64,000 bases of DNA from Prochlorococcus sp. AG-347-I19 (GTDB lineage: Bacteria; Cyanobacteriota; Cyanobacteriia; PCC-6307; Cyanobiaceae). Made by a program: the position numbers and the translations under genes. The notes below the pieces were generated by a model, which saw nothing but the letters and a program-made list of their open reading frames with translations, was not told the origin of the DNA and ran no database searches. The DNA lies in assembly GCA_003279105.1 (NCBI GenBank), contig QCBO01000001.1:186001-250000 (forward strand). The letters are read 5' to 3'. Shown here in pieces: positions 37,789 through 45,127 of this stretch (position 1 is its first letter; each line of letters starts with the position of its first letter).

Positions 37789-37983
37789 ATGATGAATGAT
37801 TCCTATCACATTTACTTCAAAGGTGAAATTCTTTTCAAGAATTTAAGTAAAGATGAATTCGAATTTGTTTGGGGAAAACTTTATACATCCTATATAAATG
37901 CTCTAAATAAAGAGCTAACCTACGAATTAATAAGTGAAAACAATATTATAGAGCCGGCTTTTAACCTTGAGCCGTCTTATTAA
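37789..37983 (+). CDS. Uncharacterised protein, 64 residues
   Basis: Starts MMND; the second Met at 37792 is an alternative. Alpha/beta mix with HIYFKGEILFKNLSKDEFEF then helical. No family known to me. Confidence 0.55.
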   Translation: MMNDSYHIYFKGEILFKNLSKDEFEFVWGKLYTSYINALNKELTYELISENNIIEPAFNLEPSY

Positions 37984-38003
37984 ATCAAGAACTAAATCCT
38001 AGA

Positions 38004-38246
38004 TCATGAATAAAACAAGAAAAGCTGCCTCTCTTTTATTTTAAGATAATCTTTTTCCTCTTTACTTATATCCAAAGCTATTTTATTTGCCTCAATTTCT
38101 ACGTTCGAACTATAAATTTCGAAGTTCTCATCTCTTTTAAATAAAGCAACAATACCAATATCTGTTATAAACCAAATAAAGTGATCAGTTTCACCAATTG
38201 GCTCCTCTTTTAAAGAGTCAAATATCAAATCACTTGTCGAATCCAT
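38004..38246 (-). CDS. Uncharacterised protein, 80 residues
   Basis: An acidic, soluble protein; DHFIWFITDIGIVALFKRDE suggests beta strands, then helical. No signal peptide or known motif. It follows the 78-residue gene by 22 bases. Confidence 0.5.
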   Translation of the reverse strand: MDSTSDLIFDSLKEEPIGETDHFIWFITDIGIVALFKRDENFEIYSSNVEIEANKIALDISKEEKDYLKIKERQLFLFYS

Positions 38247-38268
38247 TTAATTTTTCTGTGAAAGGCTT

Positions 38269-38505
38269 TTAATTGCCCCCATTGCAATACCTTACCGCCT
38301 CTGAATTAGTCCCACCATCTTCAATAATTTCGGCCACACATTTATTAAAAAGTTTAGACTCTTTTTTTACTGAACAGAATCCAAAAGCTATCGCAGCTAA
38401 GGCTAGTGCAGATACGAAACTAGAACCCAGTTGTATAAAACCATAGGCAAACATAATGTTTTTCCTTCCAGAACATTTTTTTGAATCCTTTTTTTCTTCT
38501 GTCAT
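38269..38505 (-). CDS. Small membrane protein with paired cysteines, 78 residues
   Basis: A short charged start is followed by a hydrophobic helix (FVSALALAAIAFGFCSV) and a C-terminal part with two cysteines (FNKCVAEII, VRYCNGGN). The disulfide-capable tail would be outside. Not recognised. Confidence 0.55.
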   Translation of the reverse strand: MTEEKKDSKKCSGRKNIMFAYGFIQLGSSFVSALALAAIAFGFCSVKKESKLFNKCVAEIIEDGGTNSEAVRYCNGGN

Positions 38506-39038
38506 TTTGAATTATTAACTTAAACAAATTTATTTGATTAATTTTAGGTTTAAGAAAAATTTGCATAGAGAAAACCGAATTAAACAATTTTTTATCGTCT
38601 ATGACAAAAATTGAAAATTTCAAGTTTAGTTTGATTTTTCTTCACTTTAATTTTCAATTTGATACATCATGAAGAAAAAAATTCTTAAATTTTTTATCAA
38701 CATAAGTTTCTAGTCTAGATATTTTATCTTTTTTTAAAAGTAATGATCCCACTGTTATAACAAGAGATTATGATACTTTTTAAACTATATTTTTTTTTTT
38801 TTGATGAAGTATTAATACTTAAAAATTTTTCTAGAAAAGCTTGTTTTGGTAATGCTCCCGAAGAGTTATCCACTTTTTAAGCGTTTTTCAACAGGGTTTT
38901 CCACAATATGTTGATTAAATTTAAATTTCTATGTGCAAAATAAAATATTATTTTCTTTTAAGAAAAAAATATCCACAATTTTTTTTTGGGATCACTATGA
39001 TTTCAATTGACTTTTAAATAATTCTAAATTCAAATCCA
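38506..39038. other. Long spacer with no clear gene; DnaA-box-like repeats
   Basis: No convincing ORF lies in these 530 bases. The spacer holds a run of 13 thymines (38790-38802) and the DnaA-box-like cluster described separately. It is strongly AT-rich and could hold promoters for the flanking genes. No transposon or phage remnant seen. Confidence 0.5.
38866..38977. promoter_or_regulatory. Cluster of three DnaA-box-like 9-mers
   Basis: TTATCCACT (38866-38874), TTTTCCACA (38897-38905) and ATATCCACA (38969-38977) lie in the same direction within 112 bases. Bacterial DnaA boxes are variants of TTWTNCACA. Neither dnaA nor dnaN is in the window, so this is not the usual origin setting; a DnaA-titrating or regulatory site is possible. 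The motif is AT-rich, so chance is a real alternative in this genome. Confidence 0.4.
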
Positions 39039-39164
39039 ATGAATTTAAATGAGATAAAAAAGGATTTAAATCCCGAAATTAAAAAAGAGTTTGATAAATC
39101 TAAGCTTAAAGTCCTTACTAATCAAAATGATTTTTTAGTTAAAAACCTCAAAAAAGCTGGATGA
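39039..39164 (+). CDS. Micro-protein, 41 residues
   Basis: ATG at 39039. The product is lysine/asparagine-rich and helical (IKKDLNPEIKKEFDKSKLKV), soluble. No ribosome-binding site is obvious. Support is limited to frame and a plausible amphipathic helix. Confidence 0.4.
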   Translation: MNLNEIKKDLNPEIKKEFDKSKLKVLTNQNDFLVKNLKKAG

Positions 39165-39452
39165 TCAAACAGAGCTTAAAATATTTTTTAAACAATAAAT
39201 TTTCTAAATTCCTTTAAGACAAAATAATATTTTATTGAATGATCACCCAAAAAAGTTCAGGTTTTTCAAATGTGAAATTTATATTAAATATACAAATTAA
39301 TAATCTTGAAATCAAACATATAAAACAAATCCTAGTTATATTATAAAGATCTCAGTAAGAGATCAGATCAGAAATATAAACGGGAAATCCAAAGTTTTTC
39401 AATCATTTAAACATTTAGTTTTTCCTGTATTCGCATTTTAGTTTCTATAAAA

Positions 39453-39704
39453 ATGAATATTCAAGAACTTAAAGTCAATTATAAAAAGCTTTTAAACAAA
39501 GCCGCCAAGGCAAACGGTCGTAAAGAAACAGTTTCTTACTTAAATCGTGCTGCTAAAATTAAATCAAAAATTTATTCAAACACTAAAGTAAATTGCTTTA
39601 GATGTAATGGAGCAGGTTTTCTAAGAATTTCATTAGATGAGACTAAAACATGTCTATCTTGCTATGGGAAGGGTTTTTTGATTAAAGAAATTAAGCAGGT
39701 TTAA
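39453..39704 (+). CDS. DnaJ-like zinc-finger protein, 83 residues
   Basis: A basic helical N-terminus of about 48 residues is followed by CFRCNGAGF and CLSCYGKGF, the CxxCxGxG pairs seen in the DnaJ zinc domain. Four cysteines would bind one zinc. No J-domain is present. It may act as a small chaperone-like or RNA-interacting protein; no exact family recognised. Confidence 0.6.
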   Translation: MNIQELKVNYKKLLNKAAKANGRKETVSYLNRAAKIKSKIYSNTKVNCFRCNGAGFLRISLDETKTCLSCYGKGFLIKEIKQV

Positions 39705-39719
39705 AAAATTTGATTGTTC

Positions 39720-39875
39720 ATGAAAGATCTCATTCAAGCTCACAAAAAATTGATTAAAACAGTTAAAGAACAAATGGGATTTTCTGATTATGGGATGTAT
39801 TGGTTAGCTTTCCTGGAAGGGGGTCTAACTATATGGCTGCTGGATAGAATATTTTTCCACTGGTTAAAGTTTTAA
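39720..39875 (+). CDS. Small membrane protein, 51 residues
   Basis: ATG at 39720. A basic helical half (AHKKLIKTVKEQMG) leads into a hydrophobic segment (MYWLAFLEGGLTIWLLDRIF). One membrane helix or a re-entrant helix. It follows the zinc-finger gene by 15 bases. Confidence 0.5.
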   Translation: MKDLIQAHKKLIKTVKEQMGFSDYGMYWLAFLEGGLTIWLLDRIFFHWLKF

Positions 39876-39965
39876 TTTTTATTTAAGTCAAAAAATTTCT
39901 GCGGGTATTAAATAAATTAATTTATCGAAACCATTTGAAAAGTTGTAGGATGGACAAAAACTAAT

Positions 39966-40193
39966 ATGCAATTAATCGGATTAATTCTTCTTCTAGCAAG
40001 TAGCTGGTATTTATGGAAATTAACATCAAACTTTCTTGATGAACCAACAAAAAAAGAACTGACTAATAGTTTAAATAACCTCAAAAATAAATTTTCTGAG
40101 GGAAAACAAAATTTCTCTAAAGCAAAAATAAGCGAAGCTTGGGAAAAATACAAAGAAGAAGGTGGTGCTTTATCTAATAAAGAAAAAAGCTAG
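39966..40193 (+). CDS. Membrane-anchored charged protein, 75 residues
   Basis: An N-terminal helix (LIGLILLLASSWYLWKL) is followed by a Lys/Glu-rich amphipathic tail (TKKELTNSLNNLKNKFSEGK). First of four genes packed with no gaps. Not recognised. Confidence 0.55.
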   Translation: MQLIGLILLLASSWYLWKLTSNFLDEPTKKELTNSLNNLKNKFSEGKQNFSKAKISEAWEKYKEEGGALSNKEKS

Positions 40194-40447
40194 TGGAATT
40201 TTTTATTATTACAAGTCTCACTAAAGATATTTCTAGAATTGATCTAATTGGTATTTTGTTTGGTCATTTAATTTTTGGAGTTGCATTGACACAGCTTTTA
40301 GATTGGACGTGGTTAAAGAACCTTATGAGTGAAGAAGATAAAACAAGGATGCTTAAAAGTTATACATGGAAAGACTTATTAGTAGATGGAGCAATTGTCA
40401 CGGTAGTTCTAGGAATAATCTTTTTGATAATTAGCATTTTTCTATAA
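40193..40447 (+). CDS. Membrane protein with two helices, 84 residues
   Basis: Starts at GTG overlapping the last base of the upstream stop. Helices: IDLIGILFGHLIFGVALTQL and VDGAIVTVVLGIIFLIISIFL. A charged loop (SEEDKTRMLKSYTWKD) lies between them. Second of four packed ORFs. No family recognised. Confidence 0.6.
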   Translation: MEFFIITSLTKDISRIDLIGILFGHLIFGVALTQLLDWTWLKNLMSEEDKTRMLKSYTWKDLLVDGAIVTVVLGIIFLIISIFL

Positions 40448-40537
40448 ATGAACGTAACTTACATCCTTTTAGTTTTTTTAATGATATCAATTGTGATTTT
40501 CACTCAAATAATCAATTCCTCCGATAAATCAAAATAA
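40448..40537 (+). CDS. Single-helix micro-protein, 29 residues
   Basis: ATG directly after the previous stop codon. The product is one hydrophobic helix (YILLVFLMISIVIFTQII) with a short polar tail. Third of four packed ORFs. Confidence 0.45.
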   Translation: MNVTYILLVFLMISIVIFTQIINSSDKSK

Positions 40538-40639
40538 ATGACCGAAGTAACTAGCAACTCCTCAACTGGATGGTACTTAATCGCTTTGGTAAGCACTTTA
40601 TCTTTTTTAGCCTTAATTTACTTCGGCCAAAAAAGATAG
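40538..40639 (+). CDS. Single-helix micro-protein, 33 residues
   Basis: ATG directly after the previous stop codon. A polar start (TEVTSNSSTG) and one helix (WYLIALVSTLSFLALIYF) ending GQKR. Fourth of four packed ORFs; the shape suits a photosystem or cytochrome accessory subunit, but nothing matches. Confidence 0.45.
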   Translation: MTEVTSNSSTGWYLIALVSTLSFLALIYFGQKR

Positions 40640-40669
40640 AGTAAATTTTGAAAGAATATTTAAATTCAT

Positions 40670-40702
40670 AAAAAAAACTCCGCAACTTCATGAGGTGCAG
40701 AG
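40670..40702 (-). terminator. Rho-independent terminator-like hairpin
   Basis: On the minus strand CTCTGCA (40702-40696) pairs with TGCGGAG (40684-40678), with one G-U pair, and a run of eight T residues (40677-40670) follows. It would stop transcripts coming from the minus-strand SDR gene about 280 bases upstream. On the plus strand it may also end the four-ORF unit weakly. Confidence 0.5.
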
Positions 40703-40737
40703 CTTTAATTATTAAATAACTGATTTATATAAATCTA

Positions 40738-40884
40738 TTGATTATAAAACCTTTATTCTTAATCAAAGAAAAAGAGACCGATGAATGTGATGAAGATACT
40801 GAATTCACGGCCCCATTGATAACCGCATTTTTCGGTAGATACGACAATGAATCACCTCCTTTACTAATGTTTTTTTTAAGATAA
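40738..40884 (+). CDS. Possible small protein, 48 residues
   Basis: A TTG-started frame encodes an acidic middle (KEKETDECDEDTEF) then TAPLITAFFGRYDNESPPLL and a hydrophobic end. The composition (acidic run, Pro-Pro, conserved-looking FFGRYDN) is more protein-like than random AT-rich sequence. No ribosome-binding site is obvious. Could be chance. Confidence 0.35.
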   Translation: MIIKPLFLIKEKETDECDEDTEFTAPLITAFFGRYDNESPPLLMFFLR

Positions 40885-40979
40885 CTAAAAGAATGAAACA
40901 AGGAAAGAAATTCGTTAAAAATTTAAAAGTTTTTTAACAAATTAACAATATAAATCTCTTAAAAATAAAAATATAGATA

Positions 40980-41645
40980 TTACCAAGGCAAAACCTCTCC
41001 GTTGGCATGCCAAAAAGTACCCGAATTATTTTTATTTAAAGAATCAATACGTTTTAAAAGGCCATTTGCTGATTCTTCAGGACTAATTCCATTTCTTGTA
41101 AAGCCAGTCATTCTTGTACTCACTAAACCAGGATGCAAAATAGCTACATAAATATCATCTCTGGATAAGTCTATGGAAAGTGATTTTGCTGCCATGGACA
41201 AGGCGACCTTAGACATCCTGTAACCATAAGAACTTCCAGATGAATTATCTTCAATAGATCCCATTCTACTTGTGATAAAAGCAACTTTAGAAGATCTTTT
41301 TAAAAGGTGTTTAAGTGATTGGGTCATACATATTGGGCTCAATGCATTAACTTCAAATTGATGCAAAATGCTTTTCTTATCTAAGTTTTCGAAGGAATTT
41401 AATTCATAAATTCCTGCATTATGAATTAAGCAATCTAAATTAACTCCAGATAGTTTTTCACACAAATTTGTTATCGATTCATCAGAAGAAATTTCTATAT
41501 TCTCTTCAATTCTCACTCCCAAATCTCTAAGTTCTTTTGAAGCTTTCCTACACGTTGCAATCACATTATCTCCCCTCTTATGAATTTGCTTACATAGTTC
41601 TAATCCAATACCCCTATTTGATCCTGTAATTAGATAAGTCGACAT
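40980..41645 (-). CDS. Short-chain dehydrogenase/reductase
   Basis: A 221-residue SDR. The NAD(P)-binding motif is YLITGSNRGIGLEL, the conserved NAG is LIHNAGIYEL, and the catalytic YxxxK is YGYRMSK with Ser in FITSRMGS. Substrate unknown; the C-factor-like shape suggests an atypical SDR. It is probably monocistronic. Confidence 0.88.
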   Translation of the reverse strand: MSTYLITGSNRGIGLELCKQIHKRGDNVIATCRKASKELRDLGVRIEENIEISSDESITNLCEKLSGVNLDCLIHNAGIYELNSFENLDKKSILHQFEVNALSPICMTQSLKHLLKRSSKVAFITSRMGSIEDNSSGSSYGYRMSKVALSMAAKSLSIDLSRDDIYVAILHPGLVSTRMTGFTRNGISPEESANGLLKRIDSLNKNNSGTFWHANGEVLPW

Positions 41646-41816
41646 CTCTAAACTAAATAAAAAATTAATCTAAATCCAAATATAAAAGAAAACTAACTAT
41701 AAAAAGAAAAAATTTATAAAATTCCTTATTAGAATTTTTAAGGTTATGATGGATTATGGAATTTAAAAGATTTTATAAAAGAAAGCAAAGATATTTTTAT
41801 CATCAAAATTTAATGT

Positions 41817-42023
41817 ATGGAAATTTTCAATCAAGAATTTACACAAGAGATTATTAGGTTAACTTGGAGAAATCCAGCTTTCATGGCTATAGCTATTGCT
41901 TTAGTTTGGCTTATCCCACAATTATTTATCAGAAAAATAATGGAAAAAAAATATGAAAGAAGAAAAATAGAAATTCAGAAAAATAAAATTCAGAAGCTTT
42001 ACCCAACTAATACTCCTAAATAA
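41817..42023 (+). CDS. Small membrane protein, 68 residues
   Basis: A central helix (PAFMAIAIALVWLIPQLFI) and a very basic tail (KKYERRKIEIQKNKIQKLYP) suggest an inner or thylakoid membrane protein with a cytoplasmic coiled tail. Not recognised. Confidence 0.55.
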   Translation: MEIFNQEFTQEIIRLTWRNPAFMAIAIALVWLIPQLFIRKIMEKKYERRKIEIQKNKIQKLYPTNTPK

Positions 42024-42085
42024 GATTTTTATTTATAAGATAATCTAATGAATCAAAAAAAATACTTTCTGCATCTAAATAAAAT

Positions 42086-42277
42086 ATGACCTACAAATTA
42101 ATTAGAATTGATGGTAAAGATGACGAATTAACAGCTCAAAGTTTTGCTAAGTATTCAGATGCGTACGACTTGTTAGAGGAACTATATGGAGATTTATGTT
42201 GTTCAGATGCTGATTATGGAGACATCACCTATTACGATATTGTGGAAAATAATTTAAAAAATATTAATGGAGAATAA
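42086..42277 (+). CDS. Uncharacterised acidic protein, 63 residues
   Basis: Soluble; beta start (YKLIRIDGKDDELTAQSF), then helical with CCSDADYGDITYYDIVE. Two adjacent cysteines. It overlaps the next gene by 11 bases, so the two are coupled. Not recognised. Confidence 0.55.
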   Translation: MTYKLIRIDGKDDELTAQSFAKYSDAYDLLEELYGDLCCSDADYGDITYYDIVENNLKNINGE

Positions 42278-42476
42278 AAAATGGGCTCCCTCCCAAGAAG
42301 AAAATTTAGGGGTAATAACGAGTGTATATGAATTCATTAAAGAAGAACTTTCAGAACTTCAAAAAAAAACTGGATGTCCCGATTCATTTATTTATGATTT
42401 TATTGGCAAGATTCAGAATGAATGGCATCCAGAATCTTGCCACTCCATAGTTAGAAATAAAAAAATGAAAAATTAG
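42267..42476 (+). CDS. Uncharacterised protein, 69 residues
   Basis: Helical soluble protein with two well-separated cysteines (KKTGCPDS, PESCHSIV). It overlaps the upstream 63-residue gene by 11 bases. No family recognised. Confidence 0.5.
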   Translation: MENKKWAPSQEENLGVITSVYEFIKEELSELQKKTGCPDSFIYDFIGKIQNEWHPESCHSIVRNKKMKN

Positions 42477-42546
42477 AAAATATTAAATCTTCAACTCAAA
42501 TTTATAAAATTTCTCTAATATAATCTGAATTTAAAAATATTAAATC

Positions 42547-42633
42547 ATGATTATTAGGATACTAGGAATCGTACTTATCCTTGGTACGATTGCATATTAT
42601 AGTTTAGTGTTAACTGGGCAAAGCAATCTTTAG
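42547..42633 (+). CDS. Single-helix micro-protein, 28 residues
   Basis: ATG at 42547. One hydrophobic helix (IIRILGIVLILGTIAYYSLV) then TGQSNL. Membrane micro-protein of unknown function. Confidence 0.45.
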   Translation: MIIRILGIVLILGTIAYYSLVLTGQSNL

Positions 42634-42656
42634 TTTTTCAAATTTTAAAATTTCTC

Positions 42657-42869
42657 ATGAAATGGCCTCCTACTCTTTGTTGGACAGCACCAAAAACTAT
42701 TAATGGTAATAGGCATTTTCAAGTTAAAGCTTATGGTGGTAAAAATGAAGATAGATGGGTTGATATTTTTCCTACCAAAAATAAAAAAGATATTAAAAGA
42801 ATCCTATGGGCAAAACTAAAATCAGAATGGACTTCAGGATGGATAAGGCTCCCAAAAGATGAAGATTAA
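42657..42869 (+). CDS. Tryptophan-rich small protein, 70 residues
   Basis: WPPTLCWTAPKTINGNRHFQ, VKAYGGKNEDRWVDIF and SGWIRLP give five tryptophans in 70 residues, which suggests a small beta-fold that stacks ligands or RNA. No known family matched. Confidence 0.55.
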   Translation: MKWPPTLCWTAPKTINGNRHFQVKAYGGKNEDRWVDIFPTKNKKDIKRILWAKLKSEWTSGWIRLPKDED

Positions 42870-42967
42870 TTTGTCTATGTAAACAAATATTATTAACCAG
42901 AAAAATGTAAAAAATAATACCTAATACAAAAATAATAACTTCTAAAATTTTTAAAAATCTATTAAAT

Positions 42968-43141
42968 ATGAAGCCAGAACCGAAGAAAAAATTGCCCAAT
43001 AAAAAAGTTATAAGTTCAGCAAAATTTGAGGCTAAAGAACAATTCACAAAATCTGCATTAGAAAATTTAAAAACAGAAAATGAAAGGCTTGTTGATTCAC
43101 TTAAAAAATCTGGAGAAATTAAAGAATCAAAAAGAAAATAG
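42968..43141 (+). CDS. Small charged protein, 57 residues
   Basis: Basic start (PEPKKKLPNKKVISS) and a coiled-coil-like second half (ENLKTENERLVDSLKKSGEI). Soluble. Not recognised. Confidence 0.45.
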   Translation: MKPEPKKKLPNKKVISSAKFEAKEQFTKSALENLKTENERLVDSLKKSGEIKESKRK

Positions 43142-43192
43142 ACCTACAAAATAAAAAAATTTCTATTAATATATAAAATTATAGATAGATAA

Positions 43193-43312
43193 ATGATTGA
43201 AAAAATCTCTTTAGCAAATTCTCATTTACCTCAACTTATTGGGTTTATACTCATGTCAATTGGATATACATTAGGCAATAAATTTTACCTTCCGGAAATC
43301 AAACAAAAGTGA
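43193..43312 (+). CDS. Micro-protein, 39 residues
   Basis: A hydrophobic middle (LPQLIGFILMSIGYTLG) and a basic end (EIKQK). Possible membrane helix. Last of a run of small plus-strand ORFs before a spacer. Confidence 0.4.
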   Translation: MIEKISLANSHLPQLIGFILMSIGYTLGNKFYLPEIKQK

Positions 43313-43655
43313 AAGATTATAAATATTAAATATATTATAAATAATAAAAATATATTCCTATTAAAAATTTTTAATACTTTATGTAATTTGGAGAAACAAA
43401 AAATTTAGCTAACTTTGTTATTCAATAAAATCCTTAGGATTTAGCTGACACATAAATGTAACATTTTAGTCTTTAAAAGTGCTAAATCCAAAGAAAAAGT
43501 AAGAATTCATACTAATTTTTTTTAAATATGTTACATTCTTTAATAATTAAAGTTAAAGTTTCCTCTGTTAATAAAGCAGAAATGAGGAAATTTTTGATGT
43601 ATGCAAATGTCATTTAATCTTTAGCTTACTAATTGATCACATATGAAATCTAAAA
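43313..43655. other. Spacer upstream of hli
   Basis: No coding frame is apparent in 343 bases. It contains the hairpin at 43559-43590 and two similar short elements (ATGTAACAT, ATGTTACAT). A short non-coding transcript ending at the hairpin is possible; the promoter of the hli gene should lie near its 3' end. Confidence 0.45.
43559..43595 (+). terminator. Hairpin with T tract, possible terminator
   Basis: TTTCCTC (43559-43565) pairs perfectly with GAGGAAA (43584-43590), and five T residues follow directly. This is the shape of an intrinsic terminator on the plus strand. It could end transcription of the small genes upstream or of a spacer-encoded RNA. Confidence 0.45.
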
Positions 43656-43910
43656 ATGGATGCACTTACTAGTTTTATAGTTGTTATCATCGCAATTACG
43701 ATTCAATTCTCTTTATACGCCATCAAAAGGTTGCAGGAACCTTTAGAACCAAATTATTTGATAGATAAAAATTCGAAAAAAAGTAAAAACTACATGGGTA
43801 AATTTTGGAAAAATGCCGAAATAACAAATGGGAGATTAGCTATGGTTGGTTTTTTGGCTTTGATAATAAACTACGGTTTTTTTGGGTGGATAATACCTGG
43901 TTTTATTTAA
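43656..43910 (+). CDS. hli: High-light-inducible protein (Hlip)
   Basis: An 84-residue protein with an N-terminal hydrophobic stretch (FIVVIIAITIQFSLYAI) and a chlorophyll-binding helix carrying NAEITNGRLAMVGFLALI, the ExxNGRxAMxGF motif of Hlips. Hlips bind chlorophyll and carotenoid and protect photosystem II assembly under stress; Prochlorococcus has many. The extra N-terminal helix is unusual for the shortest Hlips. Confidence 0.85.
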   Translation: MDALTSFIVVIIAITIQFSLYAIKRLQEPLEPNYLIDKNSKKSKNYMGKFWKNAEITNGRLAMVGFLALIINYGFFGWIIPGFI

Positions 43911-44009
43911 ACTATAAATTCATTAAGGTCTTAAAGAAAAAAATAAATCTCTCCTTCAAAACAAACTCTCCTTTTAAAAAAAAAATTTTTATTATAAGTA
44001 AAAAAGCAA

Positions 44010-44207
44010 TTGAGTAATTCTGATTTTGATAAAAATGGATTGGACATCTATGGAATACATTGGCTTCAATATGCTGCTTTTGCTGTCTCTGGTTTTGCTA
44101 TATTTACAACCTGGGCATTTTTTTATGATGATAGATTCCACAACTTTGTAATGAATATTTTAAGGGTTATTAATTGCAGTGGATTCAACTGTAATGGAGC
44201 ATTTTAA
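44010..44207 (+). CDS. Small membrane protein, 65 residues
   Basis: Starts at TTG 44010. YGIHWLQYAAFAVSGFAIFT forms one membrane helix; the C-terminus (RVINCSGFNCNG) has two cysteines. It precedes the 60-residue gene by 6 bases. Confidence 0.5.
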   Translation: MSNSDFDKNGLDIYGIHWLQYAAFAVSGFAIFTTWAFFYDDRFHNFVMNILRVINCSGFNCNGAF

Positions 44208-44213
44208 AATTCT

Positions 44214-44396
44214 ATGGCTAATCCAGATCAAAAAACAATATTAATTGATAATGCTTTTGAGGAAATAAAAAACATTTGTATAAATCTTCAAAAAGATACT
44301 GATGCTTCGAATTCAGAACTTAAAAGTTTACTAAAACTAATTATTAATGAATGGGAAGAAAAAGAAGAACAAAAAACTGGTTTTGGATTCAGGTAA
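44214..44396 (+). CDS. Uncharacterised helical protein, 60 residues
   Basis: Soluble, all-helical (FEEIKNICINLQKDTDASNS, ELKSLLKLIINEWEEKEE). One cysteine. It follows the 65-residue gene by 6 bases. Not recognised. Confidence 0.5.
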   Translation: MANPDQKTILIDNAFEEIKNICINLQKDTDASNSELKSLLKLIINEWEEKEEQKTGFGFR

Positions 44397-44504
44397 AGTT
44401 AGCCACTATCTAAGAAGAGACTTAGGCCTTAAATCATTTTAATATGAACAGATTTTGTACTTTAAAAATTAATATTTATAATTTACATTTTTTAGAAAGA
44501 AATT

Positions 44505-44539
44505 AAAAAGGAATGAATCTCAAATAGAAGATTCATTCC
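44505..44539 (-). terminator. Perfect 11-bp hairpin with T tract (minus strand)
   Basis: GGAATGAATCT (44510-44520) is the exact reverse complement of AGATTCATTCC (44529-44539). Read on the minus strand the stem is followed by five T residues (44509-44505). It would end a transcript carrying the 33-residue micro-protein gene at 44690. Confidence 0.55.
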
Positions 44540-44689
44540 AGATTTAGCATTAGTTTTATCTAGATTTAAATTTTATAATTTAACTCCTCTGGTGGACTGT
44601 CAATCATTAGATCCCTCCTATTCAACAAGTTAAACCTAAGCCTTACTTATTAAGAAAGTAAATCAGTAAAAATGCTGATTTATTATTTT

Positions 44690-44791
44690 CTAAAATGTTT
44701 GAATTAAAGTTGCCAATTCTGGTGCATCTAATAAAAGTGCAAAAAATGTAAGCACAACTAATAAAAATATGGAAAAGTAGAATTGGATCAT
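44690..44791 (-). CDS. Single-helix micro-protein, 33 residues
   Basis: ATG at 44791. One hydrophobic helix (FYFSIFLLVVLTFFALLL) then DAPELATLIQTF, an amphipathic end. Shape of a photosystem accessory subunit; no match. The perfect hairpin at 44505-44539 lies downstream. Confidence 0.5.
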   Translation of the reverse strand: MIQFYFSIFLLVVLTFFALLLDAPELATLIQTF

Positions 44792-44891
44792 ACTTAAAAA
44801 TTACTTAAAAAGAATTTTTTAAGTTGTATAAAATAATGCTTTGTTTACATAATTAAATATCTCTACCTAGAGAAGTTGAATTAGAGAATAA

Positions 44892-45125
44892 TTAAGATGC
44901 TTCAGGGGAAAATATCGTCCTATTTTTTTGCCAATACTCACAGCCTTTAAGTAAATGGTCACCCTGTGGTATGCGTTTTTTGTATTTTGGACAGGTCAAG
45001 ATAGTAGCAAAAGTTTCTGTAGTGCTGTAGCGAAAGTGATTGCAAGTAATACAAATCTTTGTTCGTTTTCGTTTTAGGGTAGATTCTTTTAGATATTCCC
45101 ATTTTGACGGATTTACCTTTATCAT
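44892..45125 (-). CDS. Small four-cysteine protein, 77 residues
   Basis: A basic N-terminus then CITCNHFRYS, ILTCPKYKKRIPQGDHLLKG and CEYW: four cysteines spaced like a zinc ribbon. It follows the DUF1651 gene by 2 bases, so both are in one operon with the LexA-like promoter. Possible DNA- or RNA-binding partner. Confidence 0.6.
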   Translation of the reverse strand: MIKVNPSKWEYLKESTLKRKRTKICITCNHFRYSTTETFATILTCPKYKKRIPQGDHLLKGCEYWQKNRTIFSPEAS

Positions 45126-45127
45126 GA

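Noticed and set aside
38790-38802. Run of 13 T as a phase-variable switch
   Set aside because: It lies in a gene-free spacer, not in a reading frame, so slippage would not switch a protein; it could still affect promoter spacing.
38866-38977. Chromosomal origin of replication
   Set aside because: DnaA-box-like sites are present, but dnaA, dnaN and other origin-linked genes are absent from the window.
39239-39346. 35-residue plus-strand ORF
   Set aside because: No ribosome-binding site, no recognisable protein features and composition equal to the surrounding spacer.
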